NCBI RefSeq assembly: GCF_019880405.1
Contig: NZ_CP082269.1
Coordinates: 2,976,001-3,040,000 of the forward strand
Reading direction: 5' to 3'
DNA length: 64,000 nt
Source of the DNA: Enterobacter sp. C2
GTDB lineage: Bacteria > Pseudomonadota > Gammaproteobacteria > Enterobacterales > Enterobacteriaceae
Shown: positions 53,633-64,000 of the stretch, one piece after another
Layout: the number at the start of each line of letters is the position of its first letter
Numbering within the stretch: the first letter of the stretch is position 1
The notes under the pieces: generated by a model
Database searches by the model: none
The model's input: the letters and a program-made list of their open reading frames with translations, nothing else
What the model was told of the DNA's origin: nothing
Position numbers and translations under genes: made by a program

Positions 53633-53662
53633 GCCCGGCGGCGCTGCGCCTGCCGGGCCTAC
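53633..53662. repeat. REP unit between bcp and perM
   Basis: GCCCGGCGGCGCTGCGCC...GGGCCTAC, one REP palindrome lying in the 42-base gap between convergent bcp and perM. Confidence 0.9.
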
Positions 53663-53665
53663 ACC

Positions 53666-54727
53666 CTACTGTTCAACCGCCGGGACATCCGGCCAGGCAT
53701 GCACCACGGCCTTGATCAGCGTGGCAAGCGGAATCGCAAAGAACACCCCCCAGAAGCCCCACAGTCCGCCGAAGATCACCACCGACAGAATGATCACCAG
53801 CGGATGCAGATTGACCGCCTCCGAGAAGAGCACCGGCACCAGCAGGTTACCGTCCAGCCCCTGAATAATCAGGTAAACCGCAAAGCAGCTCCAGAACTCG
53901 GTTCCCAGCCCAAACTGGAACAGCGCCACGCCGATCACCGGGATAGTGACCACAAACGCGCCGATGTAGGGAATGAGCACCGAGAAGCCCACCAGCACCG
54001 CCAGCAGCAGCGAGTAGTTGAGACCGAAGAGAATAAAACCAATCCACGTCGCCACGCCGACGACGATCATCTCCAGCACTTTGCCGCGAATATAGTTAGT
54101 GATCTGCTGGTTCATCTCCACCCACACCTGGCCTGCCAGCCCACGGTTGCGCGGCAGAATGCGGCGCACGGCGTTGAGCATCTGCTCTTTGTCCTTCACC
54201 AGGAAGAAGACCATCAGCGGCACCAGCACCAGATAGACCGCGAGCGTCAGCAGCCCTACCAGCGAAGCGACGGAGTATTTAACCACTGAATCCCCGAGGC
54301 TGAGCATGCGGGTGCGCATGTTCTCCGCCATGGCATCGATAATGCCCGCGTCCATCAGCGCCGGATAGCGTCGCGGCAGGGTAGCCGCAAAATCAGAGAG
54401 CTTATTAAGCATGCCGGGCATATCGCGAATCAGATTGATGCCCTGCTGCCAGGCGATAGGCATAACCACGAAGGCCATCAGCAGCAGGATGCCGACAAAC
54501 AGCACCAGCACGATGCTGGAGGCGACGGTACGTGAGCAGCCGACGTTTTCCAGCCGGGCGGTAGGCCACTCCAGCAGGTAGGCCAGCACAATGGCGACCA
54601 GCAGCGGGGCTAATAACCCGCTAAAAAAGAACAGGATGCTAAACCCTGCCAGCAGAATGACCAGCAGCGCAATCGCCTCCGGATCGCTAAAGCGACGGCG
54701 ATACCACTGCATTAACATTTCGAGCAT
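53666..54727 (-). CDS. perM: PerM, AI-2E/PerM-family membrane protein
   Basis: A 353-residue inner-membrane protein with seven to eight hydrophobic segments, the length of E. coli PerM (YfgO). It belongs to the AI-2 exporter-like (AI-2E, PF01594) family; the family's LVGLLTLAVYLVLVPLMVFFLVKD and GGLWGFWGVFFAIPLATLI segments are intact. Its true substrate is uncertain. It is divergent from bepA. Confidence 0.93.
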   Translation of the reverse strand: MLEMLMQWYRRRFSDPEAIALLVILLAGFSILFFFSGLLAPLLVAIVLAYLLEWPTARLENVGCSRTVASSIVLVLFVGILLLMAFVVMPIAWQQGINLIRDMPGMLNKLSDFAATLPRRYPALMDAGIIDAMAENMRTRMLSLGDSVVKYSVASLVGLLTLAVYLVLVPLMVFFLVKDKEQMLNAVRRILPRNRGLAGQVWVEMNQQITNYIRGKVLEMIVVGVATWIGFILFGLNYSLLLAVLVGFSVLIPYIGAFVVTIPVIGVALFQFGLGTEFWSCFAVYLIIQGLDGNLLVPVLFSEAVNLHPLVIILSVVIFGGLWGFWGVFFAIPLATLIKAVVHAWPDVPAVEQ

Positions 54728-54878
54728 AACTTACCTTACCTATAGGTCCCTGGTGGGTTTTCCGGAGGAATTGTATCGAAGTGAAACAAAAAAGACTTCG
54801 CTTTTCGACGCTGCCACAGGAAACTAACGCATCAATTGATTAAGATGTTCATCATGCTCGCCATACAGGATTGAGGTT

Positions 54879-56342
54879 ATGTTCAGGACGTTGAGAAAAA
54901 CGCTGGTTGCTACCCTGATTGCTACTCTGACGCTGGGCCAGGCCGCGCCGGTCTTTGCGGATTCAGCGGATACCCTGCCGGATATGGGCACCTCAGCGGG
55001 CAGCACGCTGTCGATTGCCCAGGAGCTGCAGATGGGCGACTACTACGTTCGCCAGCTGCGCGGCAGTGCGCCGCTGATTAACGATCCTCTGTTAGTGCAG
55101 TACATTAATGGCTTAGGGATGCGCCTGGTCGCCCATGCCAATTCGGTGCGCACCCCGTTCCACTTCTACTTAATCAATAACGACGAAATCAACGCCTTCG
55201 CCTTCTTTGGCGGCAACGTGGTGCTGCACTCGGCCCTCTTCCGCTATGCCGATAACGAGAGCCAACTGGCCTCGGTAATGGCGCACGAAATCTCCCACGT
55301 TACCCAGCGCCACCTGGCGCGGGCGATGGAGGATCAGAAAAACAGCGCGCCGCTGACCTGGGCCGGGGCATTAGGCTCTATTCTGCTGGCGATGGCCAGT
55401 CCGCAGGCGGGGATGGCGGCGCTGACAGGTACCCTCGCTGGCACTCGTCAGGGGATGATCACCTTTACCCAGCAGAACGAGCAGGAGGCGGACCGCATCG
55501 GCATTCAGGTGCTACAGCGTTCGGGGTTCGATCCGCAGGCGATGCCAACCTTCCTCGAAAAGCTGCTGGATCAGGCCCGCTACTCTTCACGACCGCCGGA
55601 GATCCTGCTGACTCACCCCCTGCCAGAGAGCCGTCTCTCGGATACCCGCAACCGTGCCAACCAGATGCGGCCGGTAGTGGTTCAATCCTCAGAGGATTTT
55701 TACCTGGCGAAGGCGCGTACGCTGGGGATGTATAACAGCGGGCGCAACCAGCTTACCAACGATCTGCTGGATGCGTGGGCCAAGGGCAACGTGCGCGAAC
55801 AGCGTGCCGCCCAGTATGGCCGGGCACTGCAGGCGATGGAGGGCGCTAACTACCCCACCGCCAGCCAGGCGTTGCAGCCCCTGCTGAGCGCAGAGCCGGG
55901 CAACAGCTGGTATCTCGATTTAGCCACCGATATCGATCTCGGTCAGAGAAAGTTTGATCAGGCCATCAACCGGCTGAAAAATGCGCCGAAGCTGAAAACT
56001 GACCCGGTGTTGCAGCTCAACCTGGCCAACGCCTATTTGCAGAGCGGCCAGGCAAGCGAGGCGGAGAAGATCCTTAACCGCTACACCTTTACCTATAAAG
56101 ATGACACCAACGGCTGGGAGCTGCTGGCGCAGACCGAGGGCACGCTCGGCAATCGCGATCAGGAGCTGGCCGCCCGCGCCGAGGGTCTGGCACTGCATGG
56201 TCAGCTGGATCAGGCGATCTCGCTGCTGGGCAGTGCCAGCGCGCAGGTGAAGCTGGGCAGCATGCAGCAGGCGCGCTACGACGCCCGCATTGACCAGCTG
56301 CGTCAGATGCAGGAACGCTTTAAGCCCTATACCAAGATGTAA
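54879..56342 (+). CDS. bepA: BepA, periplasmic metalloprotease/chaperone for outer-membrane assembly
   Basis: A 487-residue protein, the E. coli BepA length. A signal peptide ([19 protein letters not shown]) is followed by an M48 zinc protease domain with HEISH at residues 136-140 and the third ligand in [10 protein letters not shown], then C-terminal tetratricopeptide-like helices from about residue 310. It helps LptD maturation and degrades misassembled BamA. Followed 12 bases later by yfgD. Confidence 0.97.
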   Translation: MFRTLRKTLVATLIATLTLGQAAPVFADSADTLPDMGTSAGSTLSIAQELQMGDYYVRQLRGSAPLINDPLLVQYINGLGMRLVAHANSVRTPFHFYLINNDEINAFAFFGGNVVLHSALFRYADNESQLASVMAHEISHVTQRHLARAMEDQKNSAPLTWAGALGSILLAMASPQAGMAALTGTLAGTRQGMITFTQQNEQEADRIGIQVLQRSGFDPQAMPTFLEKLLDQARYSSRPPEILLTHPLPESRLSDTRNRANQMRPVVVQSSEDFYLAKARTLGMYNSGRNQLTNDLLDAWAKGNVREQRAAQYGRALQAMEGANYPTASQALQPLLSAEPGNSWYLDLATDIDLGQRKFDQAINRLKNAPKLKTDPVLQLNLANAYLQSGQASEAEKILNRYTFTYKDDTNGWELLAQTEGTLGNRDQELAARAEGLALHGQLDQAISLLGSASAQVKLGSMQQARYDARIDQLRQMQERFKPYTKM

Positions 56343-56354
56343 TCAGGAGAATGT

Positions 56355-56711
56355 ATGTCCGACGCGGTCACTATCTACCATAACCCCCGCTGCTCAAAGA
56401 GCCGCGAGACCCTGAGCCTGCTGCAATCCCACGGCGCTGAGCCGCAGGTGGTGCTCTATCTGGAGACGCCGCCGGATGCGGCCACACTGCGTAATCTACT
56501 GCAGATGCTCAATTTAAGCAGCGCCCGGGATCTGATGCGGCAGAAAGAGGATCTCTACCGCACGCTCAACCTGGCGGACAGCACGCTTTCGGAAGAGGCG
56601 TTAATTCAGGCGATGGTAGAGAACCCTAAGCTCATCGAGCGCCCTATCGTGGTGAAGGGCGGTCAGGCGCGTATTGGCCGACCGCCAGAGCAGGTGTTAG
56701 AGCTTCTGTAG
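56355..56711 (+). CDS. yfgD: YfgD, ArsC-like arsenate reductase family protein
   Basis: A 118-residue thioredoxin-fold protein of the glutaredoxin-dependent arsenate reductase family. The catalytic cysteine is in NPRCSKSRETL, and the conserved arginines are in LMRQKEDLYR and LIERPIVV. No arsenic resistance genes are nearby, so arsenate is not necessarily its substrate. The stop is followed by a REP unit. Confidence 0.93.
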   Translation: MSDAVTIYHNPRCSKSRETLSLLQSHGAEPQVVLYLETPPDAATLRNLLQMLNLSSARDLMRQKEDLYRTLNLADSTLSEEALIQAMVENPKLIERPIVVKGGQARIGRPPEQVLELL

Positions 56712-56716
56712 GTACC

Positions 56717-56748
56717 GTAGGCCGGATAAGCGAAGCGCTATCCGGCAA
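56717..56748. repeat. REP unit between yfgD and hda
   Basis: GTAGGCCGGATAAGCGAAGCGCTATCCGGCAA, a single REP palindrome between two convergent genes. Confidence 0.93.
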
Positions 56749-56750
56749 TT

Positions 56751-57452
56751 TCAGAGTTTAAGGATCTCTTTCACAAACGGGATGGTCAGCTTACGCTGGG
56801 CGGTAATCGAGGCGCGGTCCAGCTGATCCAGCGTCTCAAACAGCGTGCGCATCTCGCGATCCAACCTCTTGAGCAGAAAACGGCACACGTCCTCCGGCAA
56901 CTCAAAACCACGCTGGCGGGCGCGCAGCTGCAACGCCAGCAGCTTATCCTCATCCGACAGCGGCTGAAGCCGGTAGATCTGCCCCCAGTCGAGGCGCGAG
57001 GCGAGATCGGCCAGGTGCAAATTGAGCTGGCGCGGCGGGCGATCGCCGGTGATCAGCAGGCGCGTGCGGCCTGATTCCAGAATGCGGTTGTAGAGATTAA
57101 AGATCGCCATCTCCCAGGGATCGTCCCCGGCGATGCACTCAATATTGTCGATGCAGACCAGCGAAAGCTGCTCCATGCCGTCCAGCACTTCCGGCACAAA
57201 CCAGGTGCGCTTATCAAGTGGGACATAGCCCACGGCGTCGCCGCGTGCGGAGAGTTCGGCGCAGGCGGCATGCAGCAGATGGCTACGACCTGCACCTTCC
57301 CGCGACCAGAAGTAGATGTATCCGCTATGATCCTGACGCAGCACGTTTTGCACAGCTGCCAACAGAGAGGGGTTATCACCCGGCCAGAAACTGGCAAAGG
57401 TTTCATCGTCGGGAAGATAGAGTGGCAGAGAGAGCTGCGCCGGTGCGTTCAG
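56751..57452 (-). CDS. hda: Hda, regulatory inactivator of DnaA (CTG start)
   Basis: A 233-residue AAA+ protein that, with the DNA-loaded sliding clamp, stimulates ATP hydrolysis by DnaA and prevents re-initiation of replication. The clamp-binding motif QLSLPL lies at residues 5-10, Walker A reads [10 protein letters not shown] and Walker [11 protein letters not shown]. No ATG or GTG sits at the homologous start; CTG at 57452, five bases after GAGG, gives [13 protein letters not shown] and the E. coli length. Longer frames run into uraA. E. coli hda is reported to start at CTG as well. Confidence 0.95.
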   Translation of the reverse strand: MNAPAQLSLPLYLPDDETFASFWPGDNPSLLAAVQNVLRQDHSGYIYFWSREGAGRSHLLHAACAELSARGDAVGYVPLDKRTWFVPEVLDGMEQLSLVCIDNIECIAGDDPWEMAIFNLYNRILESGRTRLLITGDRPPRQLNLHLADLASRLDWGQIYRLQPLSDEDKLLALQLRARQRGFELPEDVCRFLLKRLDREMRTLFETLDQLDRASITAQRKLTIPFVKEILKL

Positions 57453-57546
57453 AGATACCTCAACAGGGCTTACGGAAAACGCAGCGAGTTTACCACAAAA
57501 CGATGCGCGGTTTGAACCGGGCACGACGCCCGGTTCACATTCCAGA

Positions 57547-58836
57547 TTAATGCGGAGTGACGTCGTTCTCCTGAGCGTCAATCACCTCTTCTTCCGGACG
57601 CAGAACGCTGATCAGTTTGAAGATCAGCGCCAGGCCGATGCCAACGATGGTGGCCAGCGCCATGCCTTTCAGCTCTGCCGCGCCGATGTGCACCTTCGCA
57701 CCGCTGACGCCGATGATCAGGATCACCGAGGTGAGGATCAGGTTCTGCGCTTTGCTGTAGTCCACCTTGGACTCAATCAGCACACGAATACCGGACGCGC
57801 CAATCACCCCATACAGCAGCAGCGACACGCCGCCCATCACCGGAACCGGAATGATCTGGATAGCCGCCGCCAGCTTGCCGACGCAGGAGAGCAGAATAGC
57901 AATGATCGCTGCCCCGCCGATAACCCAGGTACTGTAGACGCGGGTAATCGCCATCACGCCGATGTTCTCGCCGTAGGTGGTGTTTGGCGTGGATCCGAAG
58001 AAGCCGGAGATGATGGTAGAGAAGCCGTTGGCAAACATTGAGCGGTGCAGGCCCGGGTCACGGATCAGGTCGCGCTTAACGATGTTGGCCGTTACCACCA
58101 GGTGACCGACGTGCTCGGCGATGACCACCAGCGCGGCAGGCAAAATGGTGAAGATAGCGAACCACTCAAAGCGCGGGGTGTAGAAGGTCGGCAGCGCAAA
58201 CCAGTGCGCCTGGGCAATCGGAGTGGTATCCACCACGCCCATGGCGAACGACAGCGCATAGCCCGCCAGCACGCCGATCAGGATTGGGATAATCGCCAGG
58301 AAGCCGCGGAACAGTACCGAGCCAAACACGGTAACGCCCAGCGTCACCAGAGAGATGATCACCGTTTTGCTATCCGCAGACTGCCCATCCGCCGGCAGCA
58401 GGCCGGCCATGTTGGCCGCCACGCCCGCCAGCTCAAGGCCGATTACGGCCACGATTGCGCCCATCGCCGCCGGAGGGAACATCACGTCAAGCCAGCCGGT
58501 GCCCGCTTTCTTAACGATAAACGACACCAGGCAGAACAGCACGCCGCACATAATAAAACCGCCGAGCGCCACCTCGTATCCGAGCGGCAGCAGGAGCAGC
58601 ACCGGGGAGATAAACGCAAAGCTGGAACCCAGATAGGCAGGAATTTTACCTTTACAGATAAAGAGATAGAGCAGCGTGCCGACGCCGTTGAACAGCAGCA
58701 CGGTAGCCGGGTTAATGTGAAACAGGATTGGCACCAGCACGGTTGCGCCAAACATGGCGAACAGGTGCTGCAAACTAAGCGGGATTGTCTGTAAAAGCGG
58801 CGGTCTTTCACTCACCCCGATAGCACGGCGCGTCAT
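57547..58836 (-). CDS. uraA: UraA, uracil:proton symporter
   Basis: A 429-residue inner-membrane transporter of the nucleobase-ascorbate family, the E. coli length. It imports uracil, which Upp then converts to UMP. The family motif [11 protein letters not shown] and the substrate/proton residues in [11 protein letters not shown] (E-H) and [12 protein letters not shown] are conserved. The ATG at [15 protein letters not shown] is preceded by AGAGGAAAACACT. It is downstream of upp with an intervening terminator. Confidence 0.97.
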   Translation of the reverse strand: MTRRAIGVSERPPLLQTIPLSLQHLFAMFGATVLVPILFHINPATVLLFNGVGTLLYLFICKGKIPAYLGSSFAFISPVLLLLPLGYEVALGGFIMCGVLFCLVSFIVKKAGTGWLDVMFPPAAMGAIVAVIGLELAGVAANMAGLLPADGQSADSKTVIISLVTLGVTVFGSVLFRGFLAIIPILIGVLAGYALSFAMGVVDTTPIAQAHWFALPTFYTPRFEWFAIFTILPAALVVIAEHVGHLVVTANIVKRDLIRDPGLHRSMFANGFSTIISGFFGSTPNTTYGENIGVMAITRVYSTWVIGGAAIIAILLSCVGKLAAAIQIIPVPVMGGVSLLLYGVIGASGIRVLIESKVDYSKAQNLILTSVILIIGVSGAKVHIGAAELKGMALATIVGIGLALIFKLISVLRPEEEVIDAQENDVTPH

Positions 58837-58888
58837 AGTGTTTTCCTCTGAGTTGTGTTTTGTATTAGGCGAACTGCGTCTTTTATTC

Positions 58889-58918
58889 AAAAAAAAGCCG
58901 ACTATCAAAGTCGGCTCT
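58889..58918 (-). terminator. Intraoperonic terminator between upp and uraA
   Basis: On the minus strand AGCCGACT-TTGAT-AGTCGGCT is followed by a run of seven or more Ts, 16 bases after the upp stop and 52 bases before the uraA start. Confidence 0.88.
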
Positions 58919-58933
58919 TTTTCATTTATTCAA

Positions 58934-59560
58934 TTACTTGGTACCAAAAATCTTGTCGCCGGCATCGCCGAGACCAGGAATAATGTATCCGTGCTCGTTA
59001 AGTCCCTGATCGACCGATGCGGTATAGAGTTCGACATCCGGATGCGCCTTCTCCAGCGCGGCTACGCCTTCCGGGGCGGCAACCAGCACCAGCACCTTGA
59101 TGCTGCTGCAGCCCGCTTTTTTCAGCAGGTCGATGGTAGCGATCATTGAGCCGCCGGTCGCCAGCATCGGGTCAACCACCAGCGCCATACGCTCGTCGAT
59201 GTTCGATACCAGCTTCTGGAAGTAAGGCACCGGCTCCAGGGTCTCTTCGTCGCGGTAGATACCGACCACGCTGATACGCGCGCTCGGGACGTGCTCCAGC
59301 ACGCCCTCCATCATGCCCAGACCGGCACGCAGGATCGGCACCACGGTAATTTTTTTACCTTTGATCTGCTCGATCTCCACCGGGCCGTTCCAGCCTTCGA
59401 TGGTCACTTTCTCGGTTTCCAGATCGGCAGTCGCTTCATAGGTCAGCAGGCTGCCTACTTCAGAGGCGAGTTCACGAAAGCGTTTGGTGCTGATGTCATG
59501 CTCACGCATCAGTCCCAGCTTGTGTTTGACGAGTGGGTGTTTTACTTCCACGATCTTCAT
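58934..59560 (-). CDS. upp: Uracil phosphoribosyltransferase Upp
   Basis: A 208-residue enzyme, the E. coli length, making UMP from uracil and PRPP. The PRPP-binding loop [11 protein letters not shown] and the uracil-binding [11 protein letters not shown] at the C-terminus are present. The start [11 protein letters not shown] is preceded by GGAGAAG; in-frame ATGs further upstream would add 48 unrelated residues. It is divergent from purM. Confidence 0.98.
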   Translation of the reverse strand: MKIVEVKHPLVKHKLGLMREHDISTKRFRELASEVGSLLTYEATADLETEKVTIEGWNGPVEIEQIKGKKITVVPILRAGLGMMEGVLEHVPSARISVVGIYRDEETLEPVPYFQKLVSNIDERMALVVDPMLATGGSMIATIDLLKKAGCSSIKVLVLVAAPEGVAALEKAHPDVELYTASVDQGLNEHGYIIPGLGDAGDKIFGTK

Positions 59561-59715
59561 ACTCTTCTCCTTCCCCAGACAGTTGGCAGCCACAAAAAAA
59601 ATCGCCGGATTATACCGCTTTTTCTCCGTTGCGCTATAGGTAGAGGGTTGATCCCGATCAATCAGATTGAAAATCAGTATATCGCAACGATCTCTGAGAG
59701 CCATGAATAATGGAC

Positions 59716-59730
59716 TCGCAAACGTTTGCC

Positions 59731-59731
<1 letters not shown>
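59716..59731 (+). promoter_or_regulatory. PurR operator of purMN
   Basis: TCGCAAACGTTTGCCT has the perfect PurR core GCAAACGTTTGC. It overlaps the -35 of the purM promoter, so repression by purine-loaded PurR would be steric. Confidence 0.88.
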
Positions 59732-61459
<1,728 letters not shown>

Positions 61460-61467
61460 ACCTTCTG

Positions 61468-61495
61468 TTGCCGGACAGCCTGCGCCGTTCGGCAA
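61468..61495. repeat. REP-like palindrome after purN
   Basis: TTGCCG...CGGCAA with a GC-rich centre, a short degenerate REP-type element in the gap between purN and ppk. Confidence 0.6.
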
Positions 61496-61517
61496 TAACC
61501 TCCGTATTATCAGATTA

Positions 61518-61537
61518 CTGTCATACTTATCTGTCAC
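61518..61537 (+). promoter_or_regulatory. Pho-box-like direct repeats upstream of ppk
   Basis: CTGTCAT (61518-61524) and CTGTCAC (61531-61537), two perfect PhoB-type heptamers. Their starts are 13 bases apart, two more than the usual 11 of a Pho box. A -10-like CATAAT is at 61565-61570. Phosphate control of ppk is known in related species; whether this site works is open. Confidence 0.5.
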
Positions 61538-61624
61538 AATTGGACAAGCTGTGGTAATTCTCACCATAATAAAGGCTGAGATGGATTTGCCACGTCCCGA
61601 GATTGAACCGGAGTGTGAGTTGTA

Positions 61625-63685
61625 ATGGGTCAGGAAAAGCTATACATCGAAAAAGAATTAAGCTGGTTAGCGTTTAACGAACGCGTGCTTCAGGAAGCCG
61701 CCGACAAGAGCAACCCTCTTATTGAGCGAATGCGTTTTCTGGGCATCTACTCCAATAACCTTGATGAGTTCTACAAGGTGCGTTTTGCTGAGCTTAAGCG
61801 CCGGATCATCATCAGCGAAGAGCAAGGCTCCAACGCCCACTCCCGACACCTGCTTGGTAAGATCCAGACCCGCGTCCTGAAAGCCGATCAGGAGTTTAAC
61901 GGCCTGTACAACGACCTGCTGCTGGAGATGGCCCGTAACCAGATCTTCTTGATCAACGAACGCCAGCTCTCTGAGAACCAGCAAACCTGGCTACGCCACT
62001 ACTTTAAACACTATCTGCGCCAGCACATCACGCCGATCCTGATCAACCGCGAAACCGACCTGGTGCAGTTCCTGAAAGATGACTACACCTACCTGGCGGT
62101 AGAGATTATTCGCGGGGAGAGCATTCGCTACGCGCTGCTGGAGATCCCGTCGGATAAGGTGCCGCGCTTTGTTAACCTGCCGCCAGAGACGCCGCGCCGC
62201 CGTAAGCCAATGATCCTGCTGGATAACATCCTGCGCTACTGTCTGGACGATATCTTCTACGGCTTCTTCGACTACGATGCGCTGAATGCCTACTCGATGA
62301 AGATGACCCGTGACGCCGAGTACGACCTGGTGCACGAGATGGAGTCGAGCCTGATGGAGCTCATGTCCTCCAGCCTCAAGCAGCGCCTTACCGCCGAGCC
62401 GGTGCGTTTTGTCTACCAGCGTGATATGCCGGAGGCCATGGTTGAGATGCTGCGCGACAAGCTCACCATCTCCCGCTATGACTCTACTGTACCCGGTGGC
62501 CGCTACCACAACTTTAAAGACTTCATCAGCTTCCCGAACGTGGGCAAAGCCAACCTGGTGAACAAGCCGCTGCCGCGCCTGCGCCATGTCTGGTTCGATA
62601 ACTTCCGCAACGGCTTCGACGCCATTCGCGAGCGGGACGTGCTGCTCTACTATCCGTACCACACCTTTGAGCACGTGCTGGAGCTGCTGCGCCAGGCTTC
62701 CTTCGACCCTAACGTGCTGGCGATCAAGATCAACATCTACCGCGTAGCGAAAGATTCTCGCATCATCGATGCGATGATCCACGCCGCACACAACGGCAAG
62801 AAAGTGACCGTGGTGGTGGAGCTGCAGGCGCGCTTCGATGAAGAGGCCAACATCCACTGGGCAAGGCGCCTGACCGAGGCCGGGGCGCACGTGATCTTCT
62901 CTGCACCGGGGCTGAAAATCCACGCCAAGCTGTTCCTCATCTCGCGTAAAGAGGGTGAAGAGGTGGTGCGCTACGCTCACATCGGGACCGGTAACTTTAA
63001 CGAGAAAACCGCCCGGCTCTATACCGACTACTCTCTGCTTACCGCCGACGCACGCATCACTAACGAAGTGCGCCGGGTGTTTAACTTTATCGAGAACCCT
63101 TACCGACCAGTCCACTTTGAGTACCTGCTGGTGTCGCCGCAAAACTCGCGCCGCCTGCTGTACGATATGATCGACCGCGAGATCGCCAATGCGCAAAACG
63201 GTCAGCCGTCGGGGATCACCCTCAAGCTTAATAACCTGGTGGACAAAGGCCTGGTGGATCGGCTGTATGCCGCATCCGGCTCCGGCGTACCGGTTAATTT
63301 GCTGGTGCGCGGCATGTGCTCGCTGATCCCTGAGCTCGAAGGGCTGAGCGATAACATCCGGGTGATCAGCATCGTGGACCGCTATCTCGAACACGACCGC
63401 ATCTATATTTTCGAAAACGGCGGCGATAAGCAGGTTTATCTCTCGTCTGCCGACTGGATGACGCGTAATATTGACTATCGCATTGAGGTTGCGGCCCCGC
63501 TGCTCGATCCGCGCCTTAAGCAACGCGTGCTGGACATCATTGAGCTTCTGTTCAGCGATACCGTGAAGGCGCGGTATATCGACAAGGAATTGAGCAATCG
63601 CTATGTGCAACGGGGCAATCGCCGCAAGGTTCGCGCTCAGCTGGCGATTTACGACTATATCAAATCACTCGAACAACCAGACTAA
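61625..63685 (+). CDS. ppk: Polyphosphate kinase Ppk
   Basis: A 686-residue PPK1 enzyme (E. coli 688) that makes long-chain polyphosphate from ATP at the membrane. The autophosphorylated histidine is in [11 protein letters not shown] and the second conserved histidine in [14 protein letters not shown]-terminal [16 protein letters not shown] is the family start. It is followed three bases later by ppx, so the synthetic and degrading enzymes share an operon. Confidence 0.98.
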   Translation: MGQEKLYIEKELSWLAFNERVLQEAADKSNPLIERMRFLGIYSNNLDEFYKVRFAELKRRIIISEEQGSNAHSRHLLGKIQTRVLKADQEFNGLYNDLLLEMARNQIFLINERQLSENQQTWLRHYFKHYLRQHITPILINRETDLVQFLKDDYTYLAVEIIRGESIRYALLEIPSDKVPRFVNLPPETPRRRKPMILLDNILRYCLDDIFYGFFDYDALNAYSMKMTRDAEYDLVHEMESSLMELMSSSLKQRLTAEPVRFVYQRDMPEAMVEMLRDKLTISRYDSTVPGGRYHNFKDFISFPNVGKANLVNKPLPRLRHVWFDNFRNGFDAIRERDVLLYYPYHTFEHVLELLRQASFDPNVLAIKINIYRVAKDSRIIDAMIHAAHNGKKVTVVVELQARFDEEANIHWARRLTEAGAHVIFSAPGLKIHAKLFLISRKEGEEVVRYAHIGTGNFNEKTARLYTDYSLLTADARITNEVRRVFNFIENPYRPVHFEYLLVSPQNSRRLLYDMIDREIANAQNGQPSGITLKLNNLVDKGLVDRLYAASGSGVPVNLLVRGMCSLIPELEGLSDNIRVISIVDRYLEHDRIYIFENGGDKQVYLSSADWMTRNIDYRIEVAAPLLDPRLKQRVLDIIELLFSDTVKARYIDKELSNRYVQRGNRRKVRAQLAIYDYIKSLEQPD

Positions 63686-63688
63686 TCT

Positions 63689-64000
63689 ATGCCGATAAAT
63701 GACAATACCCCACGGCCGCAGGAGTTTGCTGCGGTCGATCTCGGTTCGAACAGTTTCCACATGGTCATTGCCCGTGTGGTGGATGGTGCCATGCAGATCA
63801 TTGGCCGCCTGAAGCAGCGCGTGCATCTGGCCGACGGCCTGGATGAGAACAGCGTCCTGAGCGAAGAGGCGATTGAGCGCGGCCTGAGCTGCCTGTCGCT
63901 GTTTGCCGAACGCCTGCAGGGCTTTGACCCGGCTAACGTCTGCATTGTTGGCACACATACCCTGCGTCAGGCCGCTAACGCCTCTGATTTCCTCAAGCGT
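63689..64000 (+). CDS. ppx: Exopolyphosphatase Ppx, 3'-truncated by window edge
   Basis: The first 104 codons of exopolyphosphatase, which releases phosphate from polyphosphate ends. The actin-like ATPase phosphate-1 motif [17 protein letters not shown] is present, followed by [14 protein letters not shown] and [14 protein letters not shown]. The start codon lies three bases after the ppk stop. The rest of the gene is beyond the window. Confidence 0.97.
   Translation, partial: MPINDNTPRPQEFAAVDLGSNSFHMVIARVVDGAMQIIGRLKQRVHLADGLDENSVLSEEAIERGLSCLSLFAERLQGFDPANVCIVGTHTLRQAANASDFLKR

Noticed and set aside
61991-63610. A 539-codon open frame opposite ppk
   Set aside because: A shadow of the conserved ppk gene; the protein is rich in His, Gln, Val and Arg as expected of antisense frames.

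Overview
This is a chromosomal window from a member of the Enterobacteriaceae. Nearly every gene is recognisable as the counterpart of an Escherichia coli K-12 gene, in the same order as the K-12 stretch from yfeO to ppx. Several accessory blocks that K-12 carries here are missing. No phage, insertion sequence, CRISPR array or rRNA operon was seen. The species cannot be fixed from the sequence alone; an Enterobacter-like relative of E. coli fits best.

Layout. 1-5.3 kb: truncated chloride-channel gene yfeO, an aldo/keto reductase, the His-rich secreted protein YpeC, the manganese importer MntH and the nucleoside importer NupC. 5.3-11.1 kb: c-di-GMP phosphodiesterase PdeA, two tRNA-Ala genes, the paired regulators yfeC-yfeD, gltX, and a tRNA-Val x3 / tRNA-Lys array. 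11.2-16 kb: a FlxA-like gene behind a sigma-28-type promoter, yfeH, ypeB-ligA and zipA. 16-27 kb: a sulfur block (cysZ, cysK, cysM, cysPTWA) around ptsH-ptsI-crr and pdxK. 27-28.7 kb: the one clearly foreign-looking stretch, an AT-rich unit with an OprD-family porin and a small winged-helix-like protein. 28.8-43.4 kb: yfeX, yfeY, ypeA, amiA-hemF, maeB, talA-tktB, ypfG, nudK and the efflux pump acrD. 43.5-54.7 kb: the 19-codon gene ypfM, yffB-dapE-ypfN, ypfH, tmcA, ypfJ, dapA-bamC-purC, gcvR-bcp and perM. 54.8-64 kb: bepA-yfgD, hda, upp-uraA, purMN, ppk and the start of ppx.

How the genes work together. Sulfate is imported by CysPTWA and CysZ and ends in cysteine through CysK and CysM. PtsH, PtsI and Crr are the shared phosphotransfer chain of sugar uptake. 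DapA and DapE belong to lysine/peptidoglycan precursor synthesis. PurC, PurM and PurN are purine steps, and two good PurR operators are visible. Upp and UraA salvage uracil. BamC, BepA, AmiA, ZipA and YfeY serve the envelope and division. TalA and TktB are the stationary-phase type pentose-phosphate enzymes.

The most informative departures from K-12 are the porin/winged-helix unit between cysP and yfeX, the compact junctions where K-12 carries eut, hyf, aegA-narQ, xap, mur and yfeK-yfeS genes, the sigma-28-like promoter of the flxA-like gene, and a self-contained ypfM transcription unit beside a 450-base gene-free stretch. Comparisons with E. coli are from memory of that genome; no search was run.
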